From Verrucomicrobiota bacterium (GTDB taxonomy: Bacteria; Verrucomicrobiota; Verrucomicrobiia; Opitutales; Opitutaceae), in contig JAUVVA010000017.1 of assembly GCA_030604905.1 (NCBI GenBank), forward strand, positions 1-46,574: a stretch of 46,574 nucleotides of DNA, written 5' to 3'. Made by a program: the position numbers and the translations under genes. The notes beneath the pieces are model-generated. The model was not told the DNA's origin. It ran no database searches and saw only the letters and a program-made list of their open reading frames with translations. Positions 1-7,766 of the stretch are shown here, piece after piece (the stretch's first letter is position 1; the number at the start of each line of letters is the position of its first letter).

Positions 1-1170
1 CTTGGCGGGACGCGCGGCTTTGGAGCCGGCGCCGCCGCGGCTCGCCGGGCGGGCGGCGGCGGCGCGGTTGGCCGACGCGGCGGCGGCGGAGGCGACCGCG
101 GCCTCGATGAGGCCGGGGCGGGCTTTGGCGGCGATGGGAGCGGGCTGGGCGTCGGAGGGGGAGCGCGAGGCGATGAACTCGCGGATGACCTCTTCGCGGG
201 CGCGCTGTTTCTCCTCGAGCTCGATGTCTTCGACGCTGCGTTGCTCCTCCTGGCGGGTGAGCGCCTTGCGCATCTTGGAGAGGGCGAGGTTCTGGAGCTG
301 GCGCACGCGCTCGCGGGTGACGCGGAACTTCGCGCCGACCTCCTCGAGGGTGAGTTCGTCGCGTCCGTCGAGGCCGAAGCGGTAACGGATAATCTCGGCC
401 TCGCGGGGGTCGAGGGAGTCGACGAGGGTGCGCAGCGCGGCGTTTTGGTTGCTCTCGCGGAGCTGCTCGAAGGGCGTGGCGGCGTTTTCGTCGCCGACGA
501 TCTCGCCGAAGGTGGTCGAGTCGCCCTCTTCGCCGATGGGGGCGTCGAGAGAGGCCGGGCGCACGCTGACGGACTTGAGGTGGGCGACCTTGCTGGTCGG
601 GATCTGCAGCTCCATCGCGATCTCCTCGTCGGTGGGCTCGCGGCCGAGCTCCTCGGTGAGGGCCATGGCCGTCTTGCGCATCTTGGAGATCTTGTCCACG
701 AGGTGGACGGGCAGGCGGATGGTCTTGGACTGGTTGGCGAGGGCGCGCTTGATGGACTGCTTGATCCACCAGGCGGCGTAGGTGGAGAGCTTGCCGCCCT
801 TGGAGGGATCGAAGCGCTCCACGGCCTTGATCAGGCCGATGTTGCCCTCGCTGATGAGGTCGAGGAGAGGCAGGCCAAAGTCCTTGTAGTCCATCGCGAT
901 TTTCACGACGAGGCGAAGGTTCGCCTGGATCATGTGGTCGCGGGCGGCCTTGTCGCCTTTGAGGATGCGTTTGGCCAGTTTGATCTCCTCGTCGATGGTG
1001 AGGAGCGGAGTCTTCCCGATTTCCTGCAAATAGAGTTGCAGGTTGTTGCGCTCAGGGGTCTCGGAGGGGGCGGCGGCGGCGGCGCGAACGGGCTCGAGGA
1101 AGGACGGGGTGGCGTCCTGCGGATCGAGCGCGACGGCGGATTCGCGGTCGGTGTGGGCTAGAGCGGACAT
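1..1170 (-). CDS. RNA polymerase sigma-70 family factor (primary or group 2 type), 3' end outside window
   Basis: This is a sigma factor that directs core RNA polymerase to promoters. The reading frame starts at an ATG at 1168-1170 and stays open to base 1, so 390 residues are visible and the C-terminus is missing. Residues about 43-75 match region 1.2 (NNLQLYLQEIGKTPLLT). Region 2 follows with DLISEGNIGLIKAVERFD and the STYAAWWIKQSIKRA segment for -10 recognition. Region 3 lies around 165-240, and the region 4 helix-turn-helix ends near residue 304 (TLEEVGAKFRVTRERVRQLQ). The NQSKTIRLPVHLV stretch resembles RpoS-like and cyanobacterial group 2 factors as well as RpoD, so I give no symbol. 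After region 4 there is a charged helix and then an Ala/Pro/Arg-rich tail of at least 60 residues, which sigma factors usually lack. A possible promoter lies at 1234-1263. Confidence 0.9.
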   Translation of the reverse strand, partial: MSALAHTDRESAVALDPQDATPSFLEPVRAAAAAPSETPERNNLQLYLQEIGKTPLLTIDEEIKLAKRILKGDKAARDHMIQANLRLVVKIAMDYKDFGLPLLDLISEGNIGLIKAVERFDPSKGGKLSTYAAWWIKQSIKRALANQSKTIRLPVHLVDKISKMRKTAMALTEELGREPTDEEIAMELQIPTSKVAHLKSVSVRPASLDAPIGEEGDSTTFGEIVGDENAATPFEQLRESNQNAALRTLVDSLDPREAEIIRYRFGLDGRDELTLEEVGAKFRVTRERVRQLQNLALSKMRKALTRQEEQRSVEDIELEEKQRAREEVIREFIASRSPSDAQPAPIAAKARPGLIEAAVASAAAASANRAAAARPASRGGAGSKAARPAK

Positions 1171-1544
1171 GGGCGTGATGGGTTGAGGTTGCGTTGCTGC
1201 CTGAACGTTTCGTGCCGGGCACCCGGAGGGTGCGATATAGCCTTGTGATACGCAGGAGAGCAACCGGTTCCGGTGAAAAGTTGCCAAAAAACGAGTGGAT
1301 TTCCCGGGTGCCCGCCTAGGGGAGGGGCGCCGTTGGGCATGGTAGATGCGAAGGGCCGGGCTCAGGGGCCTCGCACAAGACGCTCGTGGGCGAAGAGATA
1401 AACGGGTGACGAGCGGGGACCTCAACTGTTTTTCGCCGCTGGTTTTTTGCGAAAGGCGGAGCCGGAATCGCGGACGATTTTACCAGAGTTGAGCGTCGCG
1501 AAGGCGGCCGCGCGGGCGGGAGGCCGCGAGCGAGAGGCGGATTG
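1171..1544. other. 374-bp gap between sigma factor start and peptide-binding lipoprotein end
   Basis: No convincing gene lies here. The part near 1171-1320 holds the leader and possible promoter of the sigma factor gene. The rest, 1321-1544, lies between that promoter and the 3' end of the upstream minus-strand gene. I see no T-tailed hairpin that would clearly end the lipoprotein transcript. Confidence 0.6.
1234..1263 (-). promoter_or_regulatory. possible sigma-70 promoter of the sigma factor gene
   Basis: Read on the minus strand, TTGCTC (1263-1258) and TATATC (1239-1234) are separated by 18 bp, 64 bp upstream of the ATG. It is one of the few AT-rich spots in the leader. A short GCACCC/GGGTGC hairpin (1219-1233) lies just downstream of it. 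This rests on pattern alone. Confidence 0.3.
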
Positions 1545-3188
1545 TCAGGGTGAGGCCTCGAGCCAGACCTCGGTGAGCGGCGGGCGGTCGAGGAGGCCGG
1601 GGCGCCAGCCGCGGACGGTGGGGTGGAGGAGGTAGACGTGGGTGTTGAAGTAGAGCGGGAGGATGGGCGCGGCCTCGAGGAGACGGGTCTCGGCCTCGCG
1701 GTAGAGGGCGTGGCGGCGGGCGGGCTCGGGGGTGCGGGTGGCGGTGTAGAGGGCGCGGTCGTAGGCGGGGTCGCTCCAGCCGGTGAAGTTTTGCGCGCTG
1801 TCGCGGGTGAAGAGCGCGAGGAAGCTGAGGGCGTCGTTGTAGTCGGCGACCCAGCTGGAGCGCAGGAGCTGGAAGTCGCCGGTGCGGCGGGCTTCGAGGA
1901 GGGTGGCGAACTCCTGGTTGATGAGGCGGGTCTGGATGCCGACGGCGCGCCATTGTTGTTGGAGGACCTCGGCGATGCGGCGGTGGTTTTCGGAGGTGTT
2001 GTAGAGGATGTCGAAGACGGGCAGGCCGCGGCCTTCGGGGTGGCCGGCCTCGGCGAGGAGGGCGCGGGCGGCCTCGGGGTCGTGGCGCAGGAGGGCGGGC
2101 GGCTCGTAGCCGCCGGTGCCGGGGGGCACGAAGCCGGTGGCGGGGCGTTGGCCGCCGCGAAGGAGGGCGGCGACGAGGGCCTCGCGGTCGAGCGCGAGGG
2201 AAAGGGCGCGGCGGACGCGAACGTCGCTCAGGAAGGGGCGGGTGGTGTTGATGCGGTAGAAGTAGGTGTCGAGGAAGGGGTCGGTGCGGAGTTCGTCGGG
2301 GGCGCTGGCGCGCCAGGCCTCGACGCGGCCGGGCGGAAGGGTGTCGATGACGTGGAGCTGGCCGGCGCGGTAGGCGCGCTCGGCGGAGTCGACGCTGTCG
2401 AAGGGGTGGAAGTGCACGGCGCGGAGGCGGAGGGAGGCGGCCTCGGGGTGGGCGGGGTTGGCCTCGGTGACGATCACCTGGCCGCGGCGCCATTCGCGGA
2501 GGCGGAAGGGGCCGTTGCCGACGAAGGTGGCGGGATCGGAGGCCCAGCGGTTGCCGCGGGCCTCGAGCGGGCCGGCGGCGGCGATGGCGTGGAGGGGCAC
2601 GGGAAACCAGACCGGGTGGGAGAGGAGGGAGAGGAAGTGGGGCGCGGGGTATTCGAGCGCGACGCGGAGCACGTGTGTATCCAACGCGCTGATACCAACG
2701 GCGGAGAAGTCCTCGAGCTGGCCGCGCTGCCAGGCCTCGGCGTTGAGCACGGGGTGGAGGAGCTTGGCGTTGGGGGCGGCGATGCCGGGTGCGAGGGCGC
2801 GGCGGAAGGAGGCGACGAAATCGGCGGCCTCGATCGGGCGCCCGTCGGACCAACGGGCGTCGGGGCGGAGGTGGAAGGTGTAGACGAGGCCGTCGGCGGA
2901 GACGTCCCAGCGGGAGGCGAGGGCGGGGACGGGCGCGAGGGTGTCGGGATCTTCGCGCAGGAGACCCTCGAAGAGGGCGGAGAGGACGTGGATGTCGGTG
3001 AGGGAGGAGGCGAGGTGGGGGTCGAGGTCGGTGGGGGCGGGGCCGATGCCGCGGTGGAGGGTCTGGGTGCGGAGGCCCTGCTCGACGAGCGTCTCGCGCG
3101 GGGTGCAGGCGGCGAGGAGCAGGCCGGCGAGGCACGCGAGGAGGCAGCGGAGGACGTGGCGGAAGGCGGGCGGCAGCGGGGCGGACAT
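1545..3188 (-). CDS. peptide ABC transporter substrate-binding lipoprotein (OppA/DppA family, SBP family 5)
   Basis: This 547-residue protein is an extracytoplasmic solute-binding protein that captures peptides or similar ligands for an ABC importer. The start ATG at 3186-3188 gives a lipoprotein signal, a hydrophobic stretch followed by the lipobox LLAAC near residue 20, so it should be lipid-anchored in the periplasm. Family 5 features follow: DPHLASSLTDIHVLSALFEGL near the N-terminus, YTFHLRPDARWSDGRPIEAADFV around residues 95-120, GNGPFRLREW, and FLSDVRVRRALSLALDRE in the second lobe. The length is normal. No permease or ATPase gene adjoins it, so it either works with an importer coded elsewhere or is an orphan. 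The upstream neighbour on the same strand is the K+ channel gene, 53 bp away, so the two may share a transcript. Confidence 0.92.
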   Translation of the reverse strand: MSAPLPPAFRHVLRCLLACLAGLLLAACTPRETLVEQGLRTQTLHRGIGPAPTDLDPHLASSLTDIHVLSALFEGLLREDPDTLAPVPALASRWDVSADGLVYTFHLRPDARWSDGRPIEAADFVASFRRALAPGIAAPNAKLLHPVLNAEAWQRGQLEDFSAVGISALDTHVLRVALEYPAPHFLSLLSHPVWFPVPLHAIAAAGPLEARGNRWASDPATFVGNGPFRLREWRRGQVIVTEANPAHPEAASLRLRAVHFHPFDSVDSAERAYRAGQLHVIDTLPPGRVEAWRASAPDELRTDPFLDTYFYRINTTRPFLSDVRVRRALSLALDREALVAALLRGGQRPATGFVPPGTGGYEPPALLRHDPEAARALLAEAGHPEGRGLPVFDILYNTSENHRRIAEVLQQQWRAVGIQTRLINQEFATLLEARRTGDFQLLRSSWVADYNDALSFLALFTRDSAQNFTGWSDPAYDRALYTATRTPEPARRHALYREAETRLLEAAPILPLYFNTHVYLLHPTVRGWRPGLLDRPPLTEVWLEASP

Positions 3189-3241
3189 GAGAGAGGCGCG
3201 AGTTTCGCGACCGGCTCGCGGTGCCGCCAGCGGTTTCGCGA

Positions 3242-4036
3242 TCAACTTTCCGGGCGGGGCGCCGCGGGGGGCTCGGCCGGGCGGGCGCGCTCGGCGCGGA
3301 GGGCGGCGAGCTCGGTTTGCAGGGCTTCGAGGCGGGCGAGCATCTCGTCCTGGGCGCGACGGGAGGCGGGCTCGTCCTTGTTGCCGCCGAGGAAGAGGGA
3401 GGCGGCGACGCCGCTGAGCGTGCCGAAGAGGCCGATGCCGGAGATCATGAGGCAGACGGCGATGAGGCGGCCGAGGTCGGTGACGGGAAAGTGATCGCCG
3501 TAGCCGACGGTGGTGACGGTGGTCATGCTCCACCAGAGGGCGACCTCGGCGGTGTGGATGTTGGCCTCGGGGTGCTCGCTCTCGACCACGAGCACTCCCG
3601 CGGAGCCGAAGGCGACGACGAGGAAGGTGATGGTGACGACGGAGGCGACGCCGGCGTGGGCCTTGCTGTCGGCGAGGATGCGGACGAGGCGGCGGAAGGT
3701 GCCGACGGCGCGGATGAGACGGATGATGCGGACGATCCGGAAGAGGCGGGCCCAGCGGAAGGCCTCGATGGCGGGGATGGCGGCGAGGAGATCGAGCCAG
3801 CCCCACTTGAGGAAGCGGAGCTTGGAAGGGGCGGCGCGGAAGCGGATCAGGAAGTCGAGCGCGAAGACGACGCAGACCGCGGTGTCGATGTAGGTGAGCA
3901 GGCGGCTGATCTCGCGGGGCAGGTCGAGCACCCAGTCGGCCGCGATCGCGGCGAGGAGGATGAGAGAGAGGACGAGAAGCGCGAACTGGAAGGGATTGAA
4001 CTCCTCGCGCGGAGGGGAGGGCGCTGCTTCGGCCAT
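3242..4036 (-). CDS. voltage-gated potassium channel protein (six-TM type)
   Basis: This 264-residue protein is an inner-membrane K+ channel. Helix S1 lies at about residues 16-36, and S2 (VCVVFALDFLIRF) and S3 (WLDLLAAIPAIEAF) follow. An S4 helix has arginines at every third position (RWARLFRIVRIIRLIRAVG). The pore carries the selectivity filter TTVGYGD. The cytosolic C-terminus is a short heptad-like segment (ARLEALQTELAALRAE) that could form a tetramerising coiled coil, then a Pro/Ala tail. I chose the ATG at 4034-4036. A GTG at 4078 would add 14 residues with no better ribosome site. There is no RCK or cyclic-nucleotide domain. It is divergent from the transglutaminase-like gene. Confidence 0.9.
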   Translation of the reverse strand: MAEAAPSPPREEFNPFQFALLVLSLILLAAIAADWVLDLPREISRLLTYIDTAVCVVFALDFLIRFRAAPSKLRFLKWGWLDLLAAIPAIEAFRWARLFRIVRIIRLIRAVGTFRRLVRILADSKAHAGVASVVTITFLVVAFGSAGVLVVESEHPEANIHTAEVALWWSMTTVTTVGYGDHFPVTDLGRLIAVCLMISGIGLFGTLSGVAASLFLGGNKDEPASRRAQDEMLARLEALQTELAALRAERARPAEPPAAPRPES

Positions 4037-4154
4037 GCGCAGGAGCCAAGCGGCCGGAAGGCCGAGCGCAAGCCGCACGGCGACGAAGCATTTGTCTCAT
4101 TCGCAAGGTTTTTGCTCGCGGGTCGCGTCTCCGGCGTGCCTCGATGCGGGCTCA

Positions 4155-6398
4155 ATGTTTCAGCAAATGGAGATCGGGCGGGTGAAGGGGGAGGAGGGCG
4201 CGGTGACGGGGGCGCCTTGGGAGCGTGTGCGCATCGCGCCGCCGGAGGACTGGGTGGAGGAGGAGCGCTACGATGTGAGCCTGGCGCCGGCGAAGGAGGG
4301 GCCCTATGTCACGCAGCTGTTGGTGGCGCGGCAGGTGGAGGCGGAGAAGGGGGTGACCTTTTTCGCGAACGCCGCGCGCCTGGAAACGGCCTTGGCGGTG
4401 CAGAACGAATCGCAGTGGCGGCTCGACCTCGGGAGGCACGCGCGGGTGACGCTGCATTGGGTGCGCGTGGTGCGGGATGGGGTGGCCCACGAGCAGTTGA
4501 AGCCGGAGCGCCTACGCCTTTTGCAGCGGGAGACCCAGCTCGAGCGACAGGTGATCGACGGGAGCTGGACGATTTTGTTGGTGTTGGAGGATGTGCGGCC
4601 GGGGGATGTGATCGAGTCGGCCTATTCGTGCGAAGCGCCGCACCCGATCCGGCCGGGCGCTTGCGAGGTGTTTTTCTCGGTGCCGGCGACGACCCGGGTG
4701 GGGCGCTATCGGTTGACGGTCGAGAGCGCGGCGGCGCGAGCCGACCTGCGTTGGAAGGCCTCGGCGGACGCGCCGCCGCGGCGCGAGGAGATGCGTGGAG
4801 CGGGACGCCAACGCTGGGTCTGGGAGGGGGTGCAGGGGGAGGCGCGAGAGGCGGAGCCCAATCTGCCTTCGAGCTTCCTCGACTGCCTCTGGGTGCAGGT
4901 GTCGGATCTGCCGGATTGGCGGAGCCTGGCGGCGCGGGTGGCGGAGGTGTGGTCGGCGCAGGGTGGAGCGCACGAGCTGGCGAGGCTGCCGGGTTTTGCG
5001 AAGCCGCGGACGGTGGATGGAGCCGCGGTCCTGGCCCTGGTGCGCAGGGTGCAGGATGATTTTCGCTACCTGAGCCTGGATCTTGAAGCGAGCGGCTGGG
5101 TGCCCTCGGCGCCGGAGGAGGTGGCCCGGCGGAGACACGGAGACTGCAAGGATCTCGTCTGGCTGGCGGCGAGCGCGCTGCGAGCCTGGGGCGTTTCGGC
5201 GCGGCCGGTGTTGGTGGCCACGGGTCTGGAGGACCGGGTGGCGGAGCTGTTGCCAATGGCGGGTTTGCTGAACCACGCGATTCTCGAGGTCGAGCAGGGG
5301 GGCGAACGGCGGTGGTTTGATCTGACCTGCCGGGATCTCGGCGGCGACTTCGCGACGCAGTGGGTCGGCTGGTTCGGGAGGGGGCTGGTGGTGGACGAGG
5401 CGGAGGGCGGGCTGTGCGCGCAGCCGGGGCGGCGAATTGGCTGCAAGGTGGAGGCGCGCGAGACCTTCCTGCTCGACACCTCGCGAGGCGGGGCGTCGCT
5501 GGTGGAGTTGCGCGTCCGTTCGCAGGGGTGGCGGGCGGACGAGCTGCGTCGTCGATGGCTCGCGCAGGGCGCGGCCGCGTTTTGGCTGGAACGGGAGGAG
5601 ATGGCCAAGCGGCGCTATGGTCGCGCGCTGCGGGTCGGGGAGCCGTGCTGGCGCGATGATCGGAACGAAAACGTCTGCGACATCGTGGAGATGTTTGAGC
5701 TGAAGGACGCGGTGTATGCGGACGATAGCGGGAGGCGGGCGGTGTTCGACGTGCGGCCAAATCTGGTCGTGCAGACTTTTTTGCTGCCGGAGGACAGGCC
5801 GCGCCGGGGTCCGTGGGCGATGCCGTTTCCTTTCGAGGTGGCGCATGAGGAGGTGATCAAGGCGCCGAGTCTCGGGGTGCTGCCCGGCGCCCGGCGCACC
5901 TGGGCCGAGGCGGAGTTTGACGCGGCCTTGGAGTGCACGCGGCCTCGTGGCGTGTGGACGAATCGCGTGCGGTTTCGCGTGGGCGGGCCGCTCATCCCGG
6001 CCGCGAGGGTGCCGGAGTATCGGCGAAGGCTGGAGGCCTGTTTCCAAGCGCTGTTCTGGCGGGTGTTTTTGCCTTGGGGCGTGGCGCGGAGTCGCCGCGT
6101 GGAGGGCCTGGGCGCACTGGACGCGCCGGGCGCGGAGTTGGTTTCGGGGCCGGTGCTGGCGTCCGAGCCCGGGCCGGCGGTGGATCGCGCCGAGGGGGTG
6201 GAGGCGGCGGGGCGAGCGCCCAAGCCCGCGAAGCCGCCCTTGGTGATACGGCGCTCGCGAGCCTCGAGGACGGCGCGCGCGAGCGCGGAGGAGCCCTTGG
6301 GGGCGCGCAAGTCCAAGGGAGCCTCCTGGGTGGTGCCGGTGGTCGTGTTGCTGGGCGGCGCGCTCGCGTTTGCCTTGACCCGAGGCTGCACCTTGTAG
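4155..6398 (+). CDS. DUF3857/transglutaminase-like protein with C-terminal membrane anchor
   Basis: This 747-residue protein has an N-terminal DUF3857-type beta domain (about residues 10-240: ALAVQNESQWRLDLG, VIDGSWTILLVLEDVRPGDVIES). A transglutaminase-like fold follows, with a full triad: Cys331 in HGDCKD, His374 in LLNHAIL and Asp389 in WFDLT. Members act as protease- or peptidase-like enzymes or as binding proteins, and the substrate is unknown. The last 25 residues form one membrane helix (WVVPVVVLLGGALAFALT) after a basic stretch. I see no signal peptide, whereas relatives are usually exported. The start is uncertain: ATG 4155 or ATG 4167 (MEIGRVKGEE). Longer in-frame extension upstream runs through low-quality sequence over the divergent channel gene. 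It converges with ispF. Confidence 0.85.
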   Translation: MFQQMEIGRVKGEEGAVTGAPWERVRIAPPEDWVEEERYDVSLAPAKEGPYVTQLLVARQVEAEKGVTFFANAARLETALAVQNESQWRLDLGRHARVTLHWVRVVRDGVAHEQLKPERLRLLQRETQLERQVIDGSWTILLVLEDVRPGDVIESAYSCEAPHPIRPGACEVFFSVPATTRVGRYRLTVESAAARADLRWKASADAPPRREEMRGAGRQRWVWEGVQGEAREAEPNLPSSFLDCLWVQVSDLPDWRSLAARVAEVWSAQGGAHELARLPGFAKPRTVDGAAVLALVRRVQDDFRYLSLDLEASGWVPSAPEEVARRRHGDCKDLVWLAASALRAWGVSARPVLVATGLEDRVAELLPMAGLLNHAILEVEQGGERRWFDLTCRDLGGDFATQWVGWFGRGLVVDEAEGGLCAQPGRRIGCKVEARETFLLDTSRGGASLVELRVRSQGWRADELRRRWLAQGAAAFWLEREEMAKRRYGRALRVGEPCWRDDRNENVCDIVEMFELKDAVYADDSGRRAVFDVRPNLVVQTFLLPEDRPRRGPWAMPFPFEVAHEEVIKAPSLGVLPGARRTWAEAEFDAALECTRPRGVWTNRVRFRVGGPLIPAARVPEYRRRLEACFQALFWRVFLPWGVARSRRVEGLGALDAPGAELVSGPVLASEPGPAVDRAEGVEAAGRAPKPAKPPLVIRRSRASRTARASAEEPLGARKSKGASWVVPVVVLLGGALAFALTRGCTL

Positions 6399-6426
6399 GG
6401 CGCGGCCGGCGAAGAGGGCGAAACCG

Positions 6427-6912
6427 CTAGGAGGCGCGGCGGATGAGGGCGACGGCGTGGGCGGCGATGGCGGTGCCGCGGCCGATGTCGTCGGCGCCTT
6501 CGTTGGTGGTGGCCTTGAGGCCGACTTGTTCGAGGGCGAGGCCGGCGCTGGCGGCGAGGCGGGCGCGCATCTCCTGAAGGCGCGGGGCGATCTTGGGGCG
6601 CTCGGCGATGAGCGTGGCGTCGATGTTTTCGATCTCGTAGCCGCGGCCGCGGAGGGCGGCGCAGGTGCGCTGGAGGAGGACCTGCGAGTCGATGTTTTTG
6701 TAGGCCGGATCGGTGTTGGGGAAGAAGTGGCCGATATCGGGCAGGGCGGCGGCGCCGAGCAGGGCGTCGCAGATGGCGTGGGTGAGCGCGTCGGCGTCGG
6801 AGTGGCCGTCAAGGCCCACCGGCGACTCGGCGAAGTGCACGCCACCGAGGATCATGGGGCGGCCGGCGAGCGTGCGGTGGATGTCGTAGCCGTGGCCGAT
6901 GCGGAAGGGCAT
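6427..6912 (-). CDS. ispF: 2-C-methyl-D-erythritol 2,4-cyclodiphosphate synthase
   Basis: IspF converts CDP-methylerythritol 2-phosphate to methylerythritol cyclodiphosphate with loss of CMP, in the MEP route to isoprenoids. The 161-residue length is typical. The N-terminal GHGYDIHR supplies the Asp/His zinc ligands. HSDADALTHAICDALLGAAALPDIGHFFPNTD is the family signature, and the C-terminal ATTNEG/GRGTAIAAHAVAL segment closes the active site. It lies downstream of ispD on the same strand, a common pairing, but 100 bp away with a 9-bp tandem repeat between them. So ispF may be read from the pyrF/ispD transcript or from its own start. Confidence 0.97.
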   Translation of the reverse strand: MPFRIGHGYDIHRTLAGRPMILGGVHFAESPVGLDGHSDADALTHAICDALLGAAALPDIGHFFPNTDPAYKNIDSQVLLQRTCAALRGRGYEIENIDATLIAERPKIAPRLQEMRARLAASAGLALEQVGLKATTNEGADDIGRGTAIAAHAVALIRRAS

Positions 6913-6940
6913 GGGTGCGGGGGCGGGCGGCGGGCCGGGG

Positions 6941-7003
6941 GATGGTAGGGATGGGAGGGATGGGACCGATGGGACCTATGGGAATCATAGGACCTATGGG
7001 GCC
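6941..7003. repeat. 9-bp-period tandem repeat, 7 units, between ispD and ispF
   Basis: The segment divides without gaps into seven 9-bp units: GATGGTAGG, GATGGGAGG, GATGGGACC twice, TATGGGAAT, CATAGGACC, TATGGGGCC. Because the period is a multiple of three, one plus-strand frame reads as a DGR/DGT/YGN-type tripeptide repeat, but no gene uses it. It fills most of the 100-bp gap ahead of ispF. Confidence 0.9.
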
Positions 7004-7012
7004 ATCGCGAAA

Positions 7013-7702
7013 TCAGGCGCCGTCGGTGGTGGCGCGGGAGAGCAAGAACTCGACGTAGGCGAGGTCGGCGGGGGTGGTGATCTTGGGATTGGGGTGGCTG
7101 TTCTCCAAGAGAGCGACGGGGTGGGCGAGTTGCTCGACGGCGGCGGCGTCGTCGGTGATGCGGAGCTTTTTCTTGGCGACCTTGGCGTAGGCCTCGGTGA
7201 TGAGCTCGGTGGCGAAAACCTGCGGGGTCTCCATCGCCCAGAGGCGCTCGCGTTCGAGGGTCTTCAGGTGGCCGGTGTCGGAGTGTTTTTTGACGGTGTC
7301 GGTGACGCGGTGGGCGAGCACGACGGCGTTTTCCTTGCGCACGATCTTGAGGAGGCCGACGAGCTGCTCGACGCGGACGAGGGGGCGGGCGCAGTCGTGG
7401 ATGAAGACGTATTCGATGTCGGCCGGGAGCACGGCCAAGGCGTTTTGCACGGAGTCCTGGCGCTCCTTGCCGCCGAGGACGAACTGGGCGGGGGTGGGCG
7501 CGTAGGCGGAAAGCGCGATGGACTGGGCCTGGTCGCGCACGACGATGACGTAGTAGTCGGCGACGTTGCTTTCCATGAAGGCGGCGACGCTGTGGGCGAA
7601 GACGGGGCGCTCGGCCAGGGGGGCGAGGATCTTGTCGGCGACGGCGCCCTGCATGCGGCGGCCGCTGCCGGCGGCGAGGAGGATGGCGGCGGTGCGAGAC
7701 AT
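7013..7702 (-). CDS. ispD: 2-C-methyl-D-erythritol 4-phosphate cytidylyltransferase
   Basis: IspD joins MEP and CTP to give CDP-methylerythritol, the third step of the MEP pathway. The 229-residue protein starts at ATG 7700-7702. The nucleotide-binding loop is near the N-terminus (ILLAAGSGRRM). Other signatures are GGKERQDSVQNAL, FIHDCARPLV, VTDTVK and METPQVF. Upstream of the ATG is an unusual AT-rich direct repeat (7706-7737), so the promoter or ribosome site is altered or lies within it. The pyrF stop is 64 bp upstream, so ispD may be second in a pyrF-ispD-ispF transcript. Confidence 0.97.
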   Translation of the reverse strand: MSRTAAILLAAGSGRRMQGAVADKILAPLAERPVFAHSVAAFMESNVADYYVIVVRDQAQSIALSAYAPTPAQFVLGGKERQDSVQNALAVLPADIEYVFIHDCARPLVRVEQLVGLLKIVRKENAVVLAHRVTDTVKKHSDTGHLKTLERERLWAMETPQVFATELITEAYAKVAKKKLRITDDAAAVEQLAHPVALLENSHPNPKITTPADLAYVEFLLSRATTDGA

Positions 7703-7705
7703 CAG

Positions 7706-7737
7706 ATTTATGATTTGGGATTTATGATTGATGATTG
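7706..7737. repeat. AT-rich direct repeat in the ispD leader
   Basis: ATTTATGATT occurs at 7706-7715 and again at 7720-7729, followed by GATGATTG. It is an AT-rich island in otherwise 70 % GC sequence, directly before the ispD start. It looks like a relic of a short tandem repeat. Confidence 0.75.
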
Positions 7738-7766
7738 GGGCATGCCGCAGGATCCGGTCCGCGGGC

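Noticed and set aside
241..1161. Plus-strand 306-residue frame opposite the sigma factor
   Set aside because: Antisense shadow: Gly/Val/Leu-rich with no motif, whereas the minus strand gives a clear sigma factor.
1158..1340. Minus-strand 60-residue frame across the sigma factor leader
   Set aside because: Overlaps the leader and possible promoter; no family signature; composition is high-GC chance type.
6941..7003. CRISPR array
   Set aside because: Units are 9 bp with no spacers; it is a simple tandem repeat.
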